Positions 19,494-28,277 of a stretch of 64,000 nucleotides of DNA are shown in pieces. Location of the stretch: contig CALGLE010000013.1 of the NCBI GenBank assembly GCA_937930305.1, forward strand, positions 22,447 to 86,446. The letters run 5' to 3'. How positions within the stretch are numbered: position 1 is the stretch's first letter; every line of letters starts with the position of its first letter. Origin of the DNA: an uncultured Granulosicoccaceae bacterium. GTDB taxonomy: Bacteria; Pseudomonadota; Gammaproteobacteria; Granulosicoccales; Granulosicoccaceae. The notes beneath the pieces are model-generated. The model had not been told where the DNA came from. It was given only the letters and a program-made list of their open reading frames with translations, and ran no database searches. The position numbers and the translations under genes are program-made.

Positions 19494-20930
19494 CTATTGA
19501 TCAAGCTGAATATGAAGAAACTTAACTGAATATCCGTCCCAGTCGATTGGGCCAAAATTACAATCGGGTCGCTCCCCGATGGTCCAAGTCAAGGTATTTT
19601 CACCCGGTAGTACATGGTCCCTATTTAATGCAATTCGAAAGCTTTTCCAATCGCTGCTATAGCAGTTATCCTTGTCGTACTCGTAGGGGTTTACGACTTG
19701 ATTGGGTTGCCCATTCACACTGAGCAGTACTTGACCTCGCTTAGGGTTGTGTAGTTGCCCGAACAGCACGGGGTTATTACTGATTTCCTCGGGCAGTTGT
19801 ACGGTGGTTGTTTGCGATTCACCGATTTGTCGATTTCCGTTCGCTTGTAAATAAATTAAATCATTGGCTGGGTAAGACTCATAGCGTGAACCGATGGGTC
19901 CGTTAAAACGAATATTATCCCAGTGAAATGTGTAGGTATCGAAATTGCCGTCTTTTTGTGGTGTGTAGGCGTGAGTTTTAAAAACGACTAAACCTTTGGT
20001 AAATGGAAGCCCGCCAGGCACCGGAACCTTAAACCAATCGAATGTCCCTTGAGCTGTTTTTATACCCCATGAAATAGTGTCATCGTCAATGCGTATTTTC
20101 ATGGTACGACGAATTCTTCGATCCACTAAGGCAGGGTCACTGGGATGTAAGTCGCCCCAATAGGCCCAATCCCATTGGCCAAATTGCCTTTTTTCGACAA
20201 TCAGCCCATCGGATTGCGCATCACGTCCGCCCACATTGACTTGCCTGACTAACTCTCGAAATTGCAAAACGATACGATCCTCAGGATAATTTTCATCGAT
20301 GGCGGCCCAGGCGGGGCCAGCTGCAACTTTTAATTGATCTCTTGGCACGATCATAATTTCCCACCAATGGCGCTGACGATGCCCTTCGTTTACGTTGACA
20401 TCGAACATCAGCTCTCCACCATCAGAGAAATCAAATTCCTGCTTTGGCCAAAAGGCTGAAATCGAATAAGGTGAAACATCCCCCATTGATGACATCATGT
20501 GGTTTTTACAAATGAAAAAACTGGAATCTGGGGTGAATCCGTTATCCGCTTGTGAGGTGTACACATCGTGCTGGGGTATCGCACTGGCGGCGGGATTCGG
20601 TCCAGCGCAGTTCAGGGCATGATCAGCCGCATAGGGCTGAAAATTCTTTGTGAAGTGTTCTTTTGGGTGTGTGCGATGGGTAACCACATAGTCCATGGTT
20701 TGAGGTAGCAGCGTTTGCGACGGTGCTGATGGGTCTCCGTCGAACCCTTCTGAAAACGCCCAAGGAGCTGCATGAGCCACAGTGGCAGCATTCAAACCTA
20801 CGAGAGCAAAAAATATCATAACGCTTTTCATATGTTCGTAAAGAGCGCTCGGATTTGAAGGGATACGTTTTGTGTAGAGCGCTGTGGTCGGTTTATTACC
20901 TATAACCAAATCGCGAGTGGTCCAGTTCAT
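19494..20930 (-). CDS. large secreted protein of unknown function
   Basis: 478 residues, rich in Trp, Tyr and Asp, with a beta-rich look typical of secreted carbohydrate-active or lectin-like proteins, but with no catalytic motif I recognise. The signal peptide core (MKSVMIFFALVGLNA... cleaved near AHA-APW) begins at residue 34. A start at residue 34 has no ribosome binding site, whereas the ATG at 20930 has GGGAG 7 nt upstream, so the signal sequence probably carries a long charged extension. It diverges from the Ser/Thr kinase gene across a 343-bp region. Its regulation by that kinase is a guess from position. Confidence 0.8.
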   Translation of the reverse strand: MNWTTRDLVIGNKPTTALYTKRIPSNPSALYEHMKSVMIFFALVGLNAATVAHAAPWAFSEGFDGDPSAPSQTLLPQTMDYVVTHRTHPKEHFTKNFQPYAADHALNCAGPNPAASAIPQHDVYTSQADNGFTPDSSFFICKNHMMSSMGDVSPYSISAFWPKQEFDFSDGGELMFDVNVNEGHRQRHWWEIMIVPRDQLKVAAGPAWAAIDENYPEDRIVLQFRELVRQVNVGGRDAQSDGLIVEKRQFGQWDWAYWGDLHPSDPALVDRRIRRTMKIRIDDDTISWGIKTAQGTFDWFKVPVPGGLPFTKGLVVFKTHAYTPQKDGNFDTYTFHWDNIRFNGPIGSRYESYPANDLIYLQANGNRQIGESQTTTVQLPEEISNNPVLFGQLHNPKRGQVLLSVNGQPNQVVNPYEYDKDNCYSSDWKSFRIALNRDHVLPGENTLTWTIGERPDCNFGPIDWDGYSVKFLHIQLDQ

Positions 20931-21273
20931 GGTATTGCTCCCAAAAGATGCTTGTGTGGTATCACTTCATGACAGTTCATGAATGCATGGGTCAAACTAT
21001 GCTCGACTGTGGTTAAAGTTAACAGATCGTTTACGGGGCGAAATGGGGTTGATTGCGTAGTTCGTTACTCGCTAGTAATGTCCATTCCAGTAACTTTACT
21101 TGACGTTCATGCAACTGCATTGCAAGTAAGTATCTGATCCCAGTGATGTATTTAAAGTGACGGTGAGAACAGAACGTTTTGCGTCAATTCCAATTTGTAA
21201 GTCAATTGCAATGTTTATTAATTTTCAAACGATATAGTTAGTGGTCTGCAAAACACGACGTTAGGCATTTCTT
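20931..21273. promoter_or_regulatory. divergent intergenic region with repeated motifs
   Basis: No gene. It holds the ribosome binding site of the secreted protein (left edge) and the promoter region of the kinase gene (right). Two imperfect copies of GAC(A)GTTCATG-n-TGCAT lie at 20971-20988 and 21102-21120. A tandem repeat GTCAATT[C/G]CAAT lies at 21183 and 21201, followed by a TATAGT -10-like box at 21233. Confidence 0.45.
21183..21212 (+). repeat. tandem 12-bp direct repeat, candidate operator
   Basis: GTCAATTCCAAT (21183) and GTCAATTGCAAT (21201) match at 11 of 12 positions and are 18 bp apart. They end 61 bp before the kinase start and 20 bp before a TATAGT box. Winged-helix regulators of the OmpR/PhoB class bind direct repeats, and such a regulator is encoded two genes downstream. 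Binding is an inference. Confidence 0.5.
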
Positions 21274-22860
21274 TTGAACTCATTCGACCCTGAATTGGCC
21301 AAGCTGGCTGGTTTTGAAATAAATGCTGAATCCATCGTGGGTGGACAATCTGTTGTATACCGAGCTCACTGCGCTAGCACGTCGAATGCTGTGGCATTAA
21401 AGGTCTATCACGATAAGGAAAATACGCATCAAGTTCTAAAAGAGGCCGCTGCCCTAGCCACCCTGAACCACCCTAATTTGGCGAAATTTGTCTCTGTTGG
21501 GTATTTCAACGACCAGGCCTACGTAGCCACTGAGTGGGTAGAGGGTGAGCGCCTTGGCGACGTGATGCGCACACAGGGGCCGCTAACCGTCGATCGAGCG
21601 ATAGGCATAGCGCGGGCCATGGCGGATGGCTTAAGTGCCGCCCATGAACTCAACATTATTCATGGGGATATTTCTCCAGCCAACGTTTTGATAAGGCCAG
21701 ACGGTTCACCTGTAATTATAGACTTTGGCTTAGGCCAAACATATAAGTTGACAGGCGCTACTGCGAAAACCGATACCCTTGGAACGCTTCGGTATGTCGC
21801 TCCTGAAATCATCAAAGGTGAAGGTCCGAGCTTCGCCACGGATCAATACGCCTTAGGCGTTCTGATTTACGAAATGCTCACCGGCACTTGGCCATTCGAT
21901 TCGCAATGCGATGACCTTATCTTACAAGCTGCGAGTGCCTTACATCATCATCTTTATTCCAGCGTAGACCCCTTGATTGAAGCCCGTCCAGAGATCAGTG
22001 CGCAGCTTGATTCGACGGTTAACAAGGCCATTCACAAGCGACCAGAATGCCGATACGACAGCTTAGCTGCCTTGGAATTGGCTTTACAAGAATCCCCATA
22101 CTTGGGCAAAAATGCTCGATTAGATCGAACACAGCTCATTCATTTATTACCCGCTGATGGGGTTCCCTATTCTCAAACACACAGGCGTTACTTCCAAAAA
22201 ACGACTGCGCTACTTGGGGTTTTTATAGGGTGCATTGTTTGCACAACGCTTTTCGTTGGGGTGGCTAATACGCAAAGTTCTGTGATTGTTGGCCCTTCGG
22301 TTGGTGCATTACAAATGTCGGCTGCTAGCTCTTTTAAGCGGCATTTGCATACGATCAATAATCAAGATAGCGCGCGACATCAACGCGCAGTTTCGGCAGG
22401 ATGTGAAAACCTGATGCCAAACCCAGCGTTTAATTCACCTGTAAAAAACAACTTTTATCAAGATCCAACTTATCCGGATGTCGTCGAGATCGTTCATATG
22501 CCGGCAACGCAAACGTCACCACTCATCCGAGTCGGTGAGAAGAATCGATACGGTCTTTACGGACAAATAGTACCTATCGATGCCGCTTTGCATTACACAT
22601 TTACGGTGCACACTTACCCGAGTTCTGGGCTAGAGCACGCGGAATTGATTGTCTCTTGGCTAGACAAAGACTGGCAGCTGATGAACGATGCGCATCTGAG
22701 AATGCGAATTGAACAACACACAGGTCAAGCCGTGTTTGATTCAATCCAAGTGCCACAAAACGCGCACTTTGCGGTTCCGTCGGTTTATAAAAACGCATCC
22801 GAAGGAACGTTGTTGGTGGACAATCTTGTGTTCACTCAAGCCGGTGGTGACTGCACGTGA
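21274..22860 (+). CDS. membrane-anchored Ser/Thr protein kinase with extracytoplasmic domain
   Basis: 528 residues. The N-terminal 280 form a eukaryotic-like kinase: Lys43 (VALKVY), Glu57, the catalytic loop HGDISPANVL (Asp132, Asn137), DFG at 150-152 and the APE-like VAPEII. The loop is of the non-RD type (Gly replaces Arg before Asp132), and Ser replaces the usual Lys at 134. One membrane helix spans about 311-331. The ~195-residue outer part (PNPAFNSPVKNNF and a C-terminal LLVDNLVF strand) resembles a carbohydrate-binding jelly roll by eye. It is a candidate sensor domain. The start is TTG with AGG 8 nt upstream. The next gene encodes an FHA protein, the usual reader of phosphothreonine. 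Confidence 0.88.
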   Translation: MNSFDPELAKLAGFEINAESIVGGQSVVYRAHCASTSNAVALKVYHDKENTHQVLKEAAALATLNHPNLAKFVSVGYFNDQAYVATEWVEGERLGDVMRTQGPLTVDRAIGIARAMADGLSAAHELNIIHGDISPANVLIRPDGSPVIIDFGLGQTYKLTGATAKTDTLGTLRYVAPEIIKGEGPSFATDQYALGVLIYEMLTGTWPFDSQCDDLILQAASALHHHLYSSVDPLIEARPEISAQLDSTVNKAIHKRPECRYDSLAALELALQESPYLGKNARLDRTQLIHLLPADGVPYSQTHRRYFQKTTALLGVFIGCIVCTTLFVGVANTQSSVIVGPSVGALQMSAASSFKRHLHTINNQDSARHQRAVSAGCENLMPNPAFNSPVKNNFYQDPTYPDVVEIVHMPATQTSPLIRVGEKNRYGLYGQIVPIDAALHYTFTVHTYPSSGLEHAELIVSWLDKDWQLMNDAHLRMRIEQHTGQAVFDSIQVPQNAHFAVPSVYKNASEGTLLVDNLVFTQAGGDCT

Positions 22861-22906
22861 GAACGTCGACCAATCCAATCCCATTCATAAACACTAAGGA
22901 CAGTCG

Positions 22907-23560
22907 ATGACTCTAGCACTGGTTGACAATGTCTGTGCCACTCTGCAACTGGCAGCAAACGACACCGCTGTGAGCCCCGAGCGTTGGCCGATTAATAAAC
23001 CACTTATTATCGGACGTGAAAACGCGGACATCCAATTCAATATTCACACCCTCTCTCGGCAACATGCTGAAATTAAACCAGTATCTTCAAACTATCTTAT
23101 TCGAGATTTAAATAGTCGTAACGGGACGGCAGTTAATGGTCATTTCCTCACAGAAGACCCGGTCGCACTGAAAAGTGGTGATTCCATTTTGCTAGCGGGG
23201 AAAGTAGAATTCAGTTTTCTCATCCCACTAGCCACCCCTTCGGTTCCTAGGTTAGGTGCCACTAAAGGTCTTTGGATTGATCCGATAAGCGAGGCGGTGT
23301 GGATTAATGCACATCGCATCGATCCCCCATTATCAAGAAAACAATTCACCCTGCTTACACTCATCGCCGCAGCGGACGGCAAGCCGGTGAGCCGCGAAGA
23401 AATAGCATTGGCTATCTGGCCCAATGCCAGTCCCGGGCACATCAGTCACGACGCCATAGATTCTTTAATCAAAAGACTGCGTAAGAAACTTAAACCCTTA
23501 GAAGGCAAGAAACTCATTTTGGAAATGGTACGAGGGCGAGGCATTCGATTGATTAAGTAA
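22907..23560 (+). CDS. FHA domain protein with C-terminal winged-helix DNA-binding domain
   Basis: 217 residues. An FHA domain occupies about 20-105, with the phosphopeptide-binding residues of the family (IIGRENADIQF, TLSRQHAEI, DLNSRNGTAVNG). A C-terminal OmpR-like effector domain spans about 125-217 (LSRKQFTLLTLI, VSREEIALAIWP, DSLIKRLRKKL, VRGRGIRL). It starts 46 bp after the kinase gene and is surely cotranscribed. The combination resembles mycobacterial EmbR, an FHA/winged-helix regulator controlled by kinase PknH, but with the domains in reverse order and no BTAD domain. I infer a one-kinase, one-regulator pathway. Confidence 0.88.
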   Translation: MTLALVDNVCATLQLAANDTAVSPERWPINKPLIIGRENADIQFNIHTLSRQHAEIKPVSSNYLIRDLNSRNGTAVNGHFLTEDPVALKSGDSILLAGKVEFSFLIPLATPSVPRLGATKGLWIDPISEAVWINAHRIDPPLSRKQFTLLTLIAAADGKPVSREEIALAIWPNASPGHISHDAIDSLIKRLRKKLKPLEGKKLILEMVRGRGIRLIK

Positions 23561-23568
23561 CTGCCGAT

Positions 23569-24513
23569 CTAGTGGGGTTCTATGCGATAGCCCGCCCGTG
23601 GAAAATGCACACAAACCTTGACGCACGATTCATCTTCCCGTTCTATCGTGACGGTCTCTGCATCAGCAAATCGCACAGTGCCGGTAACAGACTGTTCACC
23701 TCCATCCACATCTGGTGTAATCGATATGACATCCGCTACGCGAAGCCCTTGCGGGTCGTTAGCGGCCACGCCGGTAGCACTCATAGACTCGTTGTTCCGT
23801 GCCGTTCTTATGGCTTCCTCAGGGCTTAACTCAGATGAGGTTCCGTGCCCTATGGACGCAACTCGCTTCTGCCAATGTTTAAGATGTTTAAATTCTGAAA
23901 GAAAGTTTGGCCCAGCGCTCCAGCGACCATCAATAAACCAAACAACATGATAAATTTGCGCATCGATGAGTGTGGGTTCTGTACCCAGTAGATAAGGGCG
24001 ATCGTCGGCTAATTGCGTGTCAAGCCAGGACATCGGTGCACGCATTTGTGCCGCTAGATGTGGCAATTGCACGTTGGCTTGCTTTAAGCCTTCGGCCCAA
24101 TTCTTACCAAAGTAAAGTCTACCCCTATCCAATGCAAAATCCGCTGGAAGATTCTCTCCAGCGGATCCCAACACAATTTTTACCGCCAAATCAAACAAGG
24201 CTCCGTCAGTCCAACGACTTAAACCCCATAACAAACCGGCATCACCGACAGGCAAAACAGACGGCGAGGGAAAGCGGCGTTCCAATTCGCGAATAATGCA
24301 TTGGCTGTCGCAATAAATGTCGGCACCGATTTGCATTACTGGTGTGCGCCGATAACCACCGGTTAACGCCGTTAACATCGGCTTGGGTGCAAGCCGTGGA
24401 ATTTCAACAGAACGCCAAGCTAAGTTCTTCATTCCGAACACCACCCGTACTTTCTCAGCTACAGGTGATTGCGGGTAATTGTGGAATAAAATATCAGTGG
24501 ATGAATTCGCCAT
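23569..24513 (-). CDS. glutathione S-transferase family protein with C-terminal extension
   Basis: 314 residues. The N-terminal thioredoxin-like domain (ILFHNYPQSPVAEKVRVVFGMK, then the RRTPVMQIGADIYCDSQCIIREL glutathione site) is followed by the helical GST domain. About 75 residues at the end (from roughly 240) go beyond a normal GST of ~220-240 and look beta-rich, with VADVISITPDVDG and VTIEREDESCVKVCVHFPR. The role of the extension is unknown. Convergent with the FHA regulator gene, 8 bp apart. Confidence 0.8.
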   Translation of the reverse strand: MANSSTDILFHNYPQSPVAEKVRVVFGMKNLAWRSVEIPRLAPKPMLTALTGGYRRTPVMQIGADIYCDSQCIIRELERRFPSPSVLPVGDAGLLWGLSRWTDGALFDLAVKIVLGSAGENLPADFALDRGRLYFGKNWAEGLKQANVQLPHLAAQMRAPMSWLDTQLADDRPYLLGTEPTLIDAQIYHVVWFIDGRWSAGPNFLSEFKHLKHWQKRVASIGHGTSSELSPEEAIRTARNNESMSATGVAANDPQGLRVADVISITPDVDGGEQSVTGTVRFADAETVTIEREDESCVKVCVHFPRAGYRIEPH

Positions 24514-24615
24514 AGCCAGTTTTGTTTTCTAATGGATCGAGTGCACTTCCATTGTGCACTAGCTCGCAAAGAAAATAGAAGCCACTGGGAGATTCTTGTA
24601 AAGAAAACGAGCCTG

Positions 24616-26322
24616 TTAAGCTGAAATTAATCCCATGCTGGCCAAGGTGAGTATCACCTGATGTGCACAGTCATCCACCGACATGGACTCGGTCTGCAAC
24701 ACCAATTCAGCCGATTCTGGCACATCATACGGATCACTGATGCCAGTGAATTCTTTGATTTTTCCTTCCCGTGCCAGCTTATACAATCCCTTTCGGTCAC
24801 GCCGTTCGCATTCTTCAAGCGACGTTGCCACATGCACCTCGATAAAAGCACCATAGGTTTCGATGTCTTGCCTGACAGCTTTACGTGTGGTGGCATAGGG
24901 TGCAATAGGGGCACAAATTGCGATGCCGCGATTTTTAGTAATTTCAGAGGCCACATAGCCGATGCGCCGGATGTTCAAGTCGCGATGTTCTTTACTAAAA
25001 CCCAGCTCAGATGAGAGGTTCTTTCGCACAATGTCACCATCCAATAATGTCACTGGCCGACCACCCATTTCCATTAGCTTAACCATTAATGCGTTGGCAA
25101 TCGTAGACTTTCCTGAACCAGAAAAGCCTGTAAAAAACACCGTGAACCCTTGCTCATCGCGTGGTGGTCGAGATCGTCGCAGTTCTTCTACAACCGCTGG
25201 AAAACTAAACCATTCAGGTATTTCCAGCCCTTCAACTAAGCGGCGTCGAAGTTCGGTGCCCGAAATATTTAACACCGTCGCTTCCTTCTCTACTTCATCG
25301 GCAGGTTCGTATTGCGCCCGTTCCTGCACATACACCATGTGCTTGAAATCCACCATCTCAACACCGATTTCTTCTCGGTGTTCGCGGAAAAGTTCTTGCG
25401 CATCATAAGGCCCATAGAAATCTTCACCTTCAGAATTTTTTCCTGGTCCAGCGTGATCTCGTCCAACGATTAAATGTGTGCAACCATGGTTGCGTCTGAC
25501 AATGCCATGCCAAACCGCTTCTCTGGGGCCAGCCATACGCATCGCAAGATTTAATAATGACAATGACGTCGTAGACTGTGGGTATTGATCCAGCACGGCT
25601 TCGTAGCATCGTACTCGAGTGAAATGATCAATATCACCTGGCTTTGTCAAACCGACGACCGGGTGAATAAGTAAATTGGCTTTTACGTCTCTGGCGGCTC
25701 GAAAGGTGAGTTCTTGGTGAGCCCGGTGTAACGGATTACGTGTTTGGAACGCAACAACACGGCGCCACCCCAGTTTTCTAAACTGGCTGCGAAGTTCATT
25801 CGGTGAATCGCGTCGAATACGAAAATCATAGTGTTGTGGCCGTTCAAGGCCCGTGATGCGCCCGCCTACATAAACATTACCCGCTGTTTCGTGCAAGTAG
25901 GCAACGGATGGATGGGCAGAATCATCGGCACCAAACACGCATTCAGCCTCTTTCGATTTATCCGGGGTCCAAATGTCACTGATTTCAAGCGTTGCTAAAA
26001 TAACGCCTTCCAAGTCTCGCAGCGCTATCGATTGACCTTCCTTTATCTCATTGGAGAACTTTTCATTCACATCCAAAGTGATGGGAATGGGCCACAAGGT
26101 GCCATCGGCTAAGCGCATATTATCGCGCACCGACTCGTAATCCGCTTGTGTCAGAAAACCTGAAAGCGGGTAAAACCCCCCGTTCATTAGCAATTCAAGA
26201 TCGCAAATTTGGCGTGCGGTGAGGTCCCAAGATAGGAGATCTCCAGCATCACGCTTAAGCGCTTCGACGCGATCAAAGGGCGCATATAGCTCGGGAACAG
26301 GGGCGAGGTTGGCATCAGACAT
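24616..26322 (-). CDS. bifunctional sulfate adenylyltransferase / APS kinase (Sat-CysC fusion)
   Basis: Activates sulfate to APS and then to PAPS. Residues 1-385 form the ATP sulfurylase, with the QTRNPLHRAHQEL active-site motif and GRDHAGPG. The C-terminal ~177 residues form the APS kinase, with P-loop GFSGSGKS at about 399-406 and LDGDIVRKNLSSELGFS. Length (568) and order fit the known bacterial fusion. The start is ATG 26322; a GTG five codons upstream is an alternative and neither has a clear ribosome binding site. No other sulfate assimilation gene is adjacent. A hairpin with stem TGCAC and a bulge lies at about 24539-24567, between this gene and the GST gene. Confidence 0.93.
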   Translation of the reverse strand: MSDANLAPVPELYAPFDRVEALKRDAGDLLSWDLTARQICDLELLMNGGFYPLSGFLTQADYESVRDNMRLADGTLWPIPITLDVNEKFSNEIKEGQSIALRDLEGVILATLEISDIWTPDKSKEAECVFGADDSAHPSVAYLHETAGNVYVGGRITGLERPQHYDFRIRRDSPNELRSQFRKLGWRRVVAFQTRNPLHRAHQELTFRAARDVKANLLIHPVVGLTKPGDIDHFTRVRCYEAVLDQYPQSTTSLSLLNLAMRMAGPREAVWHGIVRRNHGCTHLIVGRDHAGPGKNSEGEDFYGPYDAQELFREHREEIGVEMVDFKHMVYVQERAQYEPADEVEKEATVLNISGTELRRRLVEGLEIPEWFSFPAVVEELRRSRPPRDEQGFTVFFTGFSGSGKSTIANALMVKLMEMGGRPVTLLDGDIVRKNLSSELGFSKEHRDLNIRRIGYVASEITKNRGIAICAPIAPYATTRKAVRQDIETYGAFIEVHVATSLEECERRDRKGLYKLAREGKIKEFTGISDPYDVPESAELVLQTESMSVDDCAHQVILTLASMGLISA

Positions 26323-26579
26323 AAAGAGTACAAGCACAAGGTTTGAATAAATGAGTCTAATTGTTACGGCAAAAAACGTTCCCGGTAGCGCTAGAACGGG
26401 GATATGGCTGCAGCTGCCCGCGCTAAAAATGGAACGATATCGCCTCGGAAAAGCCTAAACTCAAGCACTAATTTGGTATACCCTCTTCAGGTGCTGTTTA
26501 TATATTCGACGTAGCATTGCAACCGAAATTTTAATTTAACCCACCCTATTTTTAGCCTCTTCAGACAATACGATTCACT

Positions 26580-27902
26580 ATGTCTCACGTATTTCCTAGG
26601 CACTGCAAAACCCAATACCCCACCGCCGTTGCTGGTGATGGTTGTTTCCTCATCGATAGCCAGGGCAAGCGCTATTTCGATGGTTCAGGCGGTGCGGCTG
26701 TGTCCTGTTTAGGGCACTCCAACGAGCGAGTGCGTAAAGCCATCACCGATCAAGTCGGACAGCTGGCGTTCGCCCACACCGGGTTTTTCACGTCCGAGCC
26801 CACAGAACAATTGGCGACATTGCTCATTGAACAAGCGCCAGGGAAGCTGGATCGTGTTTACTTTGTGTCCGGTGGCTCTGAAGCGGTAGAAAGTGCGCTT
26901 AAACTTGCGCGACAGTATTTTGTAGAGCGCGGTGAGCCTCAGCGAAAAAAACTGATTGCTCGACGGCAAAGTTATCATGGCAATACGTTGGGCGCGTTGG
27001 CCGTTGGCGGGAACGAATGGCGGCGAGAACAATTTGCACCACTTTTAGTTGAGGTGAGTCATATTGCGCCATGTTATGAATACGCGGAACGTCATTCGAA
27101 TGAATCACTGGCAGATTACGGACAACGCACAGCGCAAGAATTAGAAGATGAAATTCTTCGATTAGGCCCCGACTCGGTGATGGCTTTTCTAGCGGAACCG
27201 GTTGTGGGAGCCACCTTGGGTGCCGTCACCGCGGTGGGTGGGTATTTCCAGCGTGTGCGAGAAATTTGCGACACCTACGGGGTGCTACTGATTCTGGATG
27301 AAGTTATGTGCGGTATGGGCCGAACGGGACATCTTTTCGCCCACGAGGTGGAGAACATTGAAGCCGACATCGTTTGCATTGCTAAAGGACTAGGCGCGGG
27401 TTACCAGCCCATCGGTGCAATGATGTGCACAGCTCAACTATACGACACCATCCATGCAGGTTCAGGCTTCTTCCAACACGGCCACACTTATTTAGGTCAT
27501 TCAGTCGCCACCGCCGCAGCGTGTGCCGTACTCTCCGAAATTTTAGATCACGACCTTGTGCAACAAGTTCGAGATCGATCCGTCGTTTTGGAAAATCAAC
27601 TTAACGAATATTTTGGGCAGCACCCGAATGTGGGTGACATTCGCGGGCGCGGGTTTTTCTGGGGGTTAGAGTTTGTCGCCGATCGTGAATCGAAAACACC
27701 ATTTGATTCATCGTTAAATTTAGCAGCAAAACTGAAGCAAGCCGCATTTGCTGAAGGCTTAGTGTGTTACCCCATGCCGGGAACGCGTGACGGTAAAAAT
27801 GGAGACCATATTTTGCTGGCCCCGCCGTTTATAGCATCAGAAAGTGAACTCGATGAAGCCATCCAATGTTTAGCAAAAGCCGTGGATAAAACTCTAGCGT
27901 AA
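26580..27902 (+). CDS. class III aminotransferase, substrate unknown
   Basis: PLP-dependent transaminase of 440 residues. Visible motifs are YFDGSGGAAVSCLGHSNERV, the VSGGSEAVESALKLARQY cofactor region, ILDEVMCGMGRTG with its Asp, and the Schiff-base lysine in CIAKGLGAGYQPIGA. It belongs to the omega-transaminase group that includes beta-alanine, taurine and other amine transaminases; no residue I can judge decides the donor. It stands alone, diverging from sat-cysC across 257 bp. Confidence 0.85.
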   Translation: MSHVFPRHCKTQYPTAVAGDGCFLIDSQGKRYFDGSGGAAVSCLGHSNERVRKAITDQVGQLAFAHTGFFTSEPTEQLATLLIEQAPGKLDRVYFVSGGSEAVESALKLARQYFVERGEPQRKKLIARRQSYHGNTLGALAVGGNEWRREQFAPLLVEVSHIAPCYEYAERHSNESLADYGQRTAQELEDEILRLGPDSVMAFLAEPVVGATLGAVTAVGGYFQRVREICDTYGVLLILDEVMCGMGRTGHLFAHEVENIEADIVCIAKGLGAGYQPIGAMMCTAQLYDTIHAGSGFFQHGHTYLGHSVATAAACAVLSEILDHDLVQQVRDRSVVLENQLNEYFGQHPNVGDIRGRGFFWGLEFVADRESKTPFDSSLNLAAKLKQAAFAEGLVCYPMPGTRDGKNGDHILLAPPFIASESELDEAIQCLAKAVDKTLA

Positions 27903-27971
27903 TTTTTACTGCGCGAAAATAGAAAAACTTAACCAGACCAGATCGCCAATGCGAGTGCTCCTGACAAAGGC

Positions 27972-28211
27972 TTACTCGTCGTCAGGATGTGCTTCAAACT
28001 CGCGACGCTTATTTGCCATGTATTCTTCCAACGCGCCCGGCTTCTCCATCAACGTTTTCATCTCCTCCATGATGGCTAAGTGCGCAGCATCTTGCTTTTG
28101 AAACATCTCCATACCGTGCGCTTTACTGAGTTCCGCCATTTCTTCAAATGTTTCAGCACTGAATGTCTCATCACAAGCGCCGCCCATCTGTTTGCAGGTC
28201 ATGGTTTTCAT
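27972..28211 (-). CDS. small DUF1059-like protein
   Basis: 79 residues starting MKTMTCKQMGGACDETF, with two N-terminal Cys and an acidic helical tail rich in Met and Glu. The pattern of an early Cys, a GG-x-C motif and a later His in KAHG resembles DUF1059 proteins, whose function is unknown. It lies just downstream of the broken TMADH-family gene on the same strand, 66 bp away. Confidence 0.65.
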   Translation of the reverse strand: MKTMTCKQMGGACDETFSAETFEEMAELSKAHGMEMFQKQDAAHLAIMEEMKTLMEKPGALEEYMANKRREFEAHPDDE

Positions 28212-28277
28212 AACGGTATTTTCCTAATGTGGTTTGTGCGCAATAGTCGTTTGCGCTTGAATCAGTCAATTAATTTT

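Noticed and set aside
24539..24567. Intrinsic terminator for the sat-cysC gene
   Set aside because: The GTGCAC stem has a bulge and is followed on the relevant strand by an A-rich, not T-rich, stretch; it also lies close to the next start.
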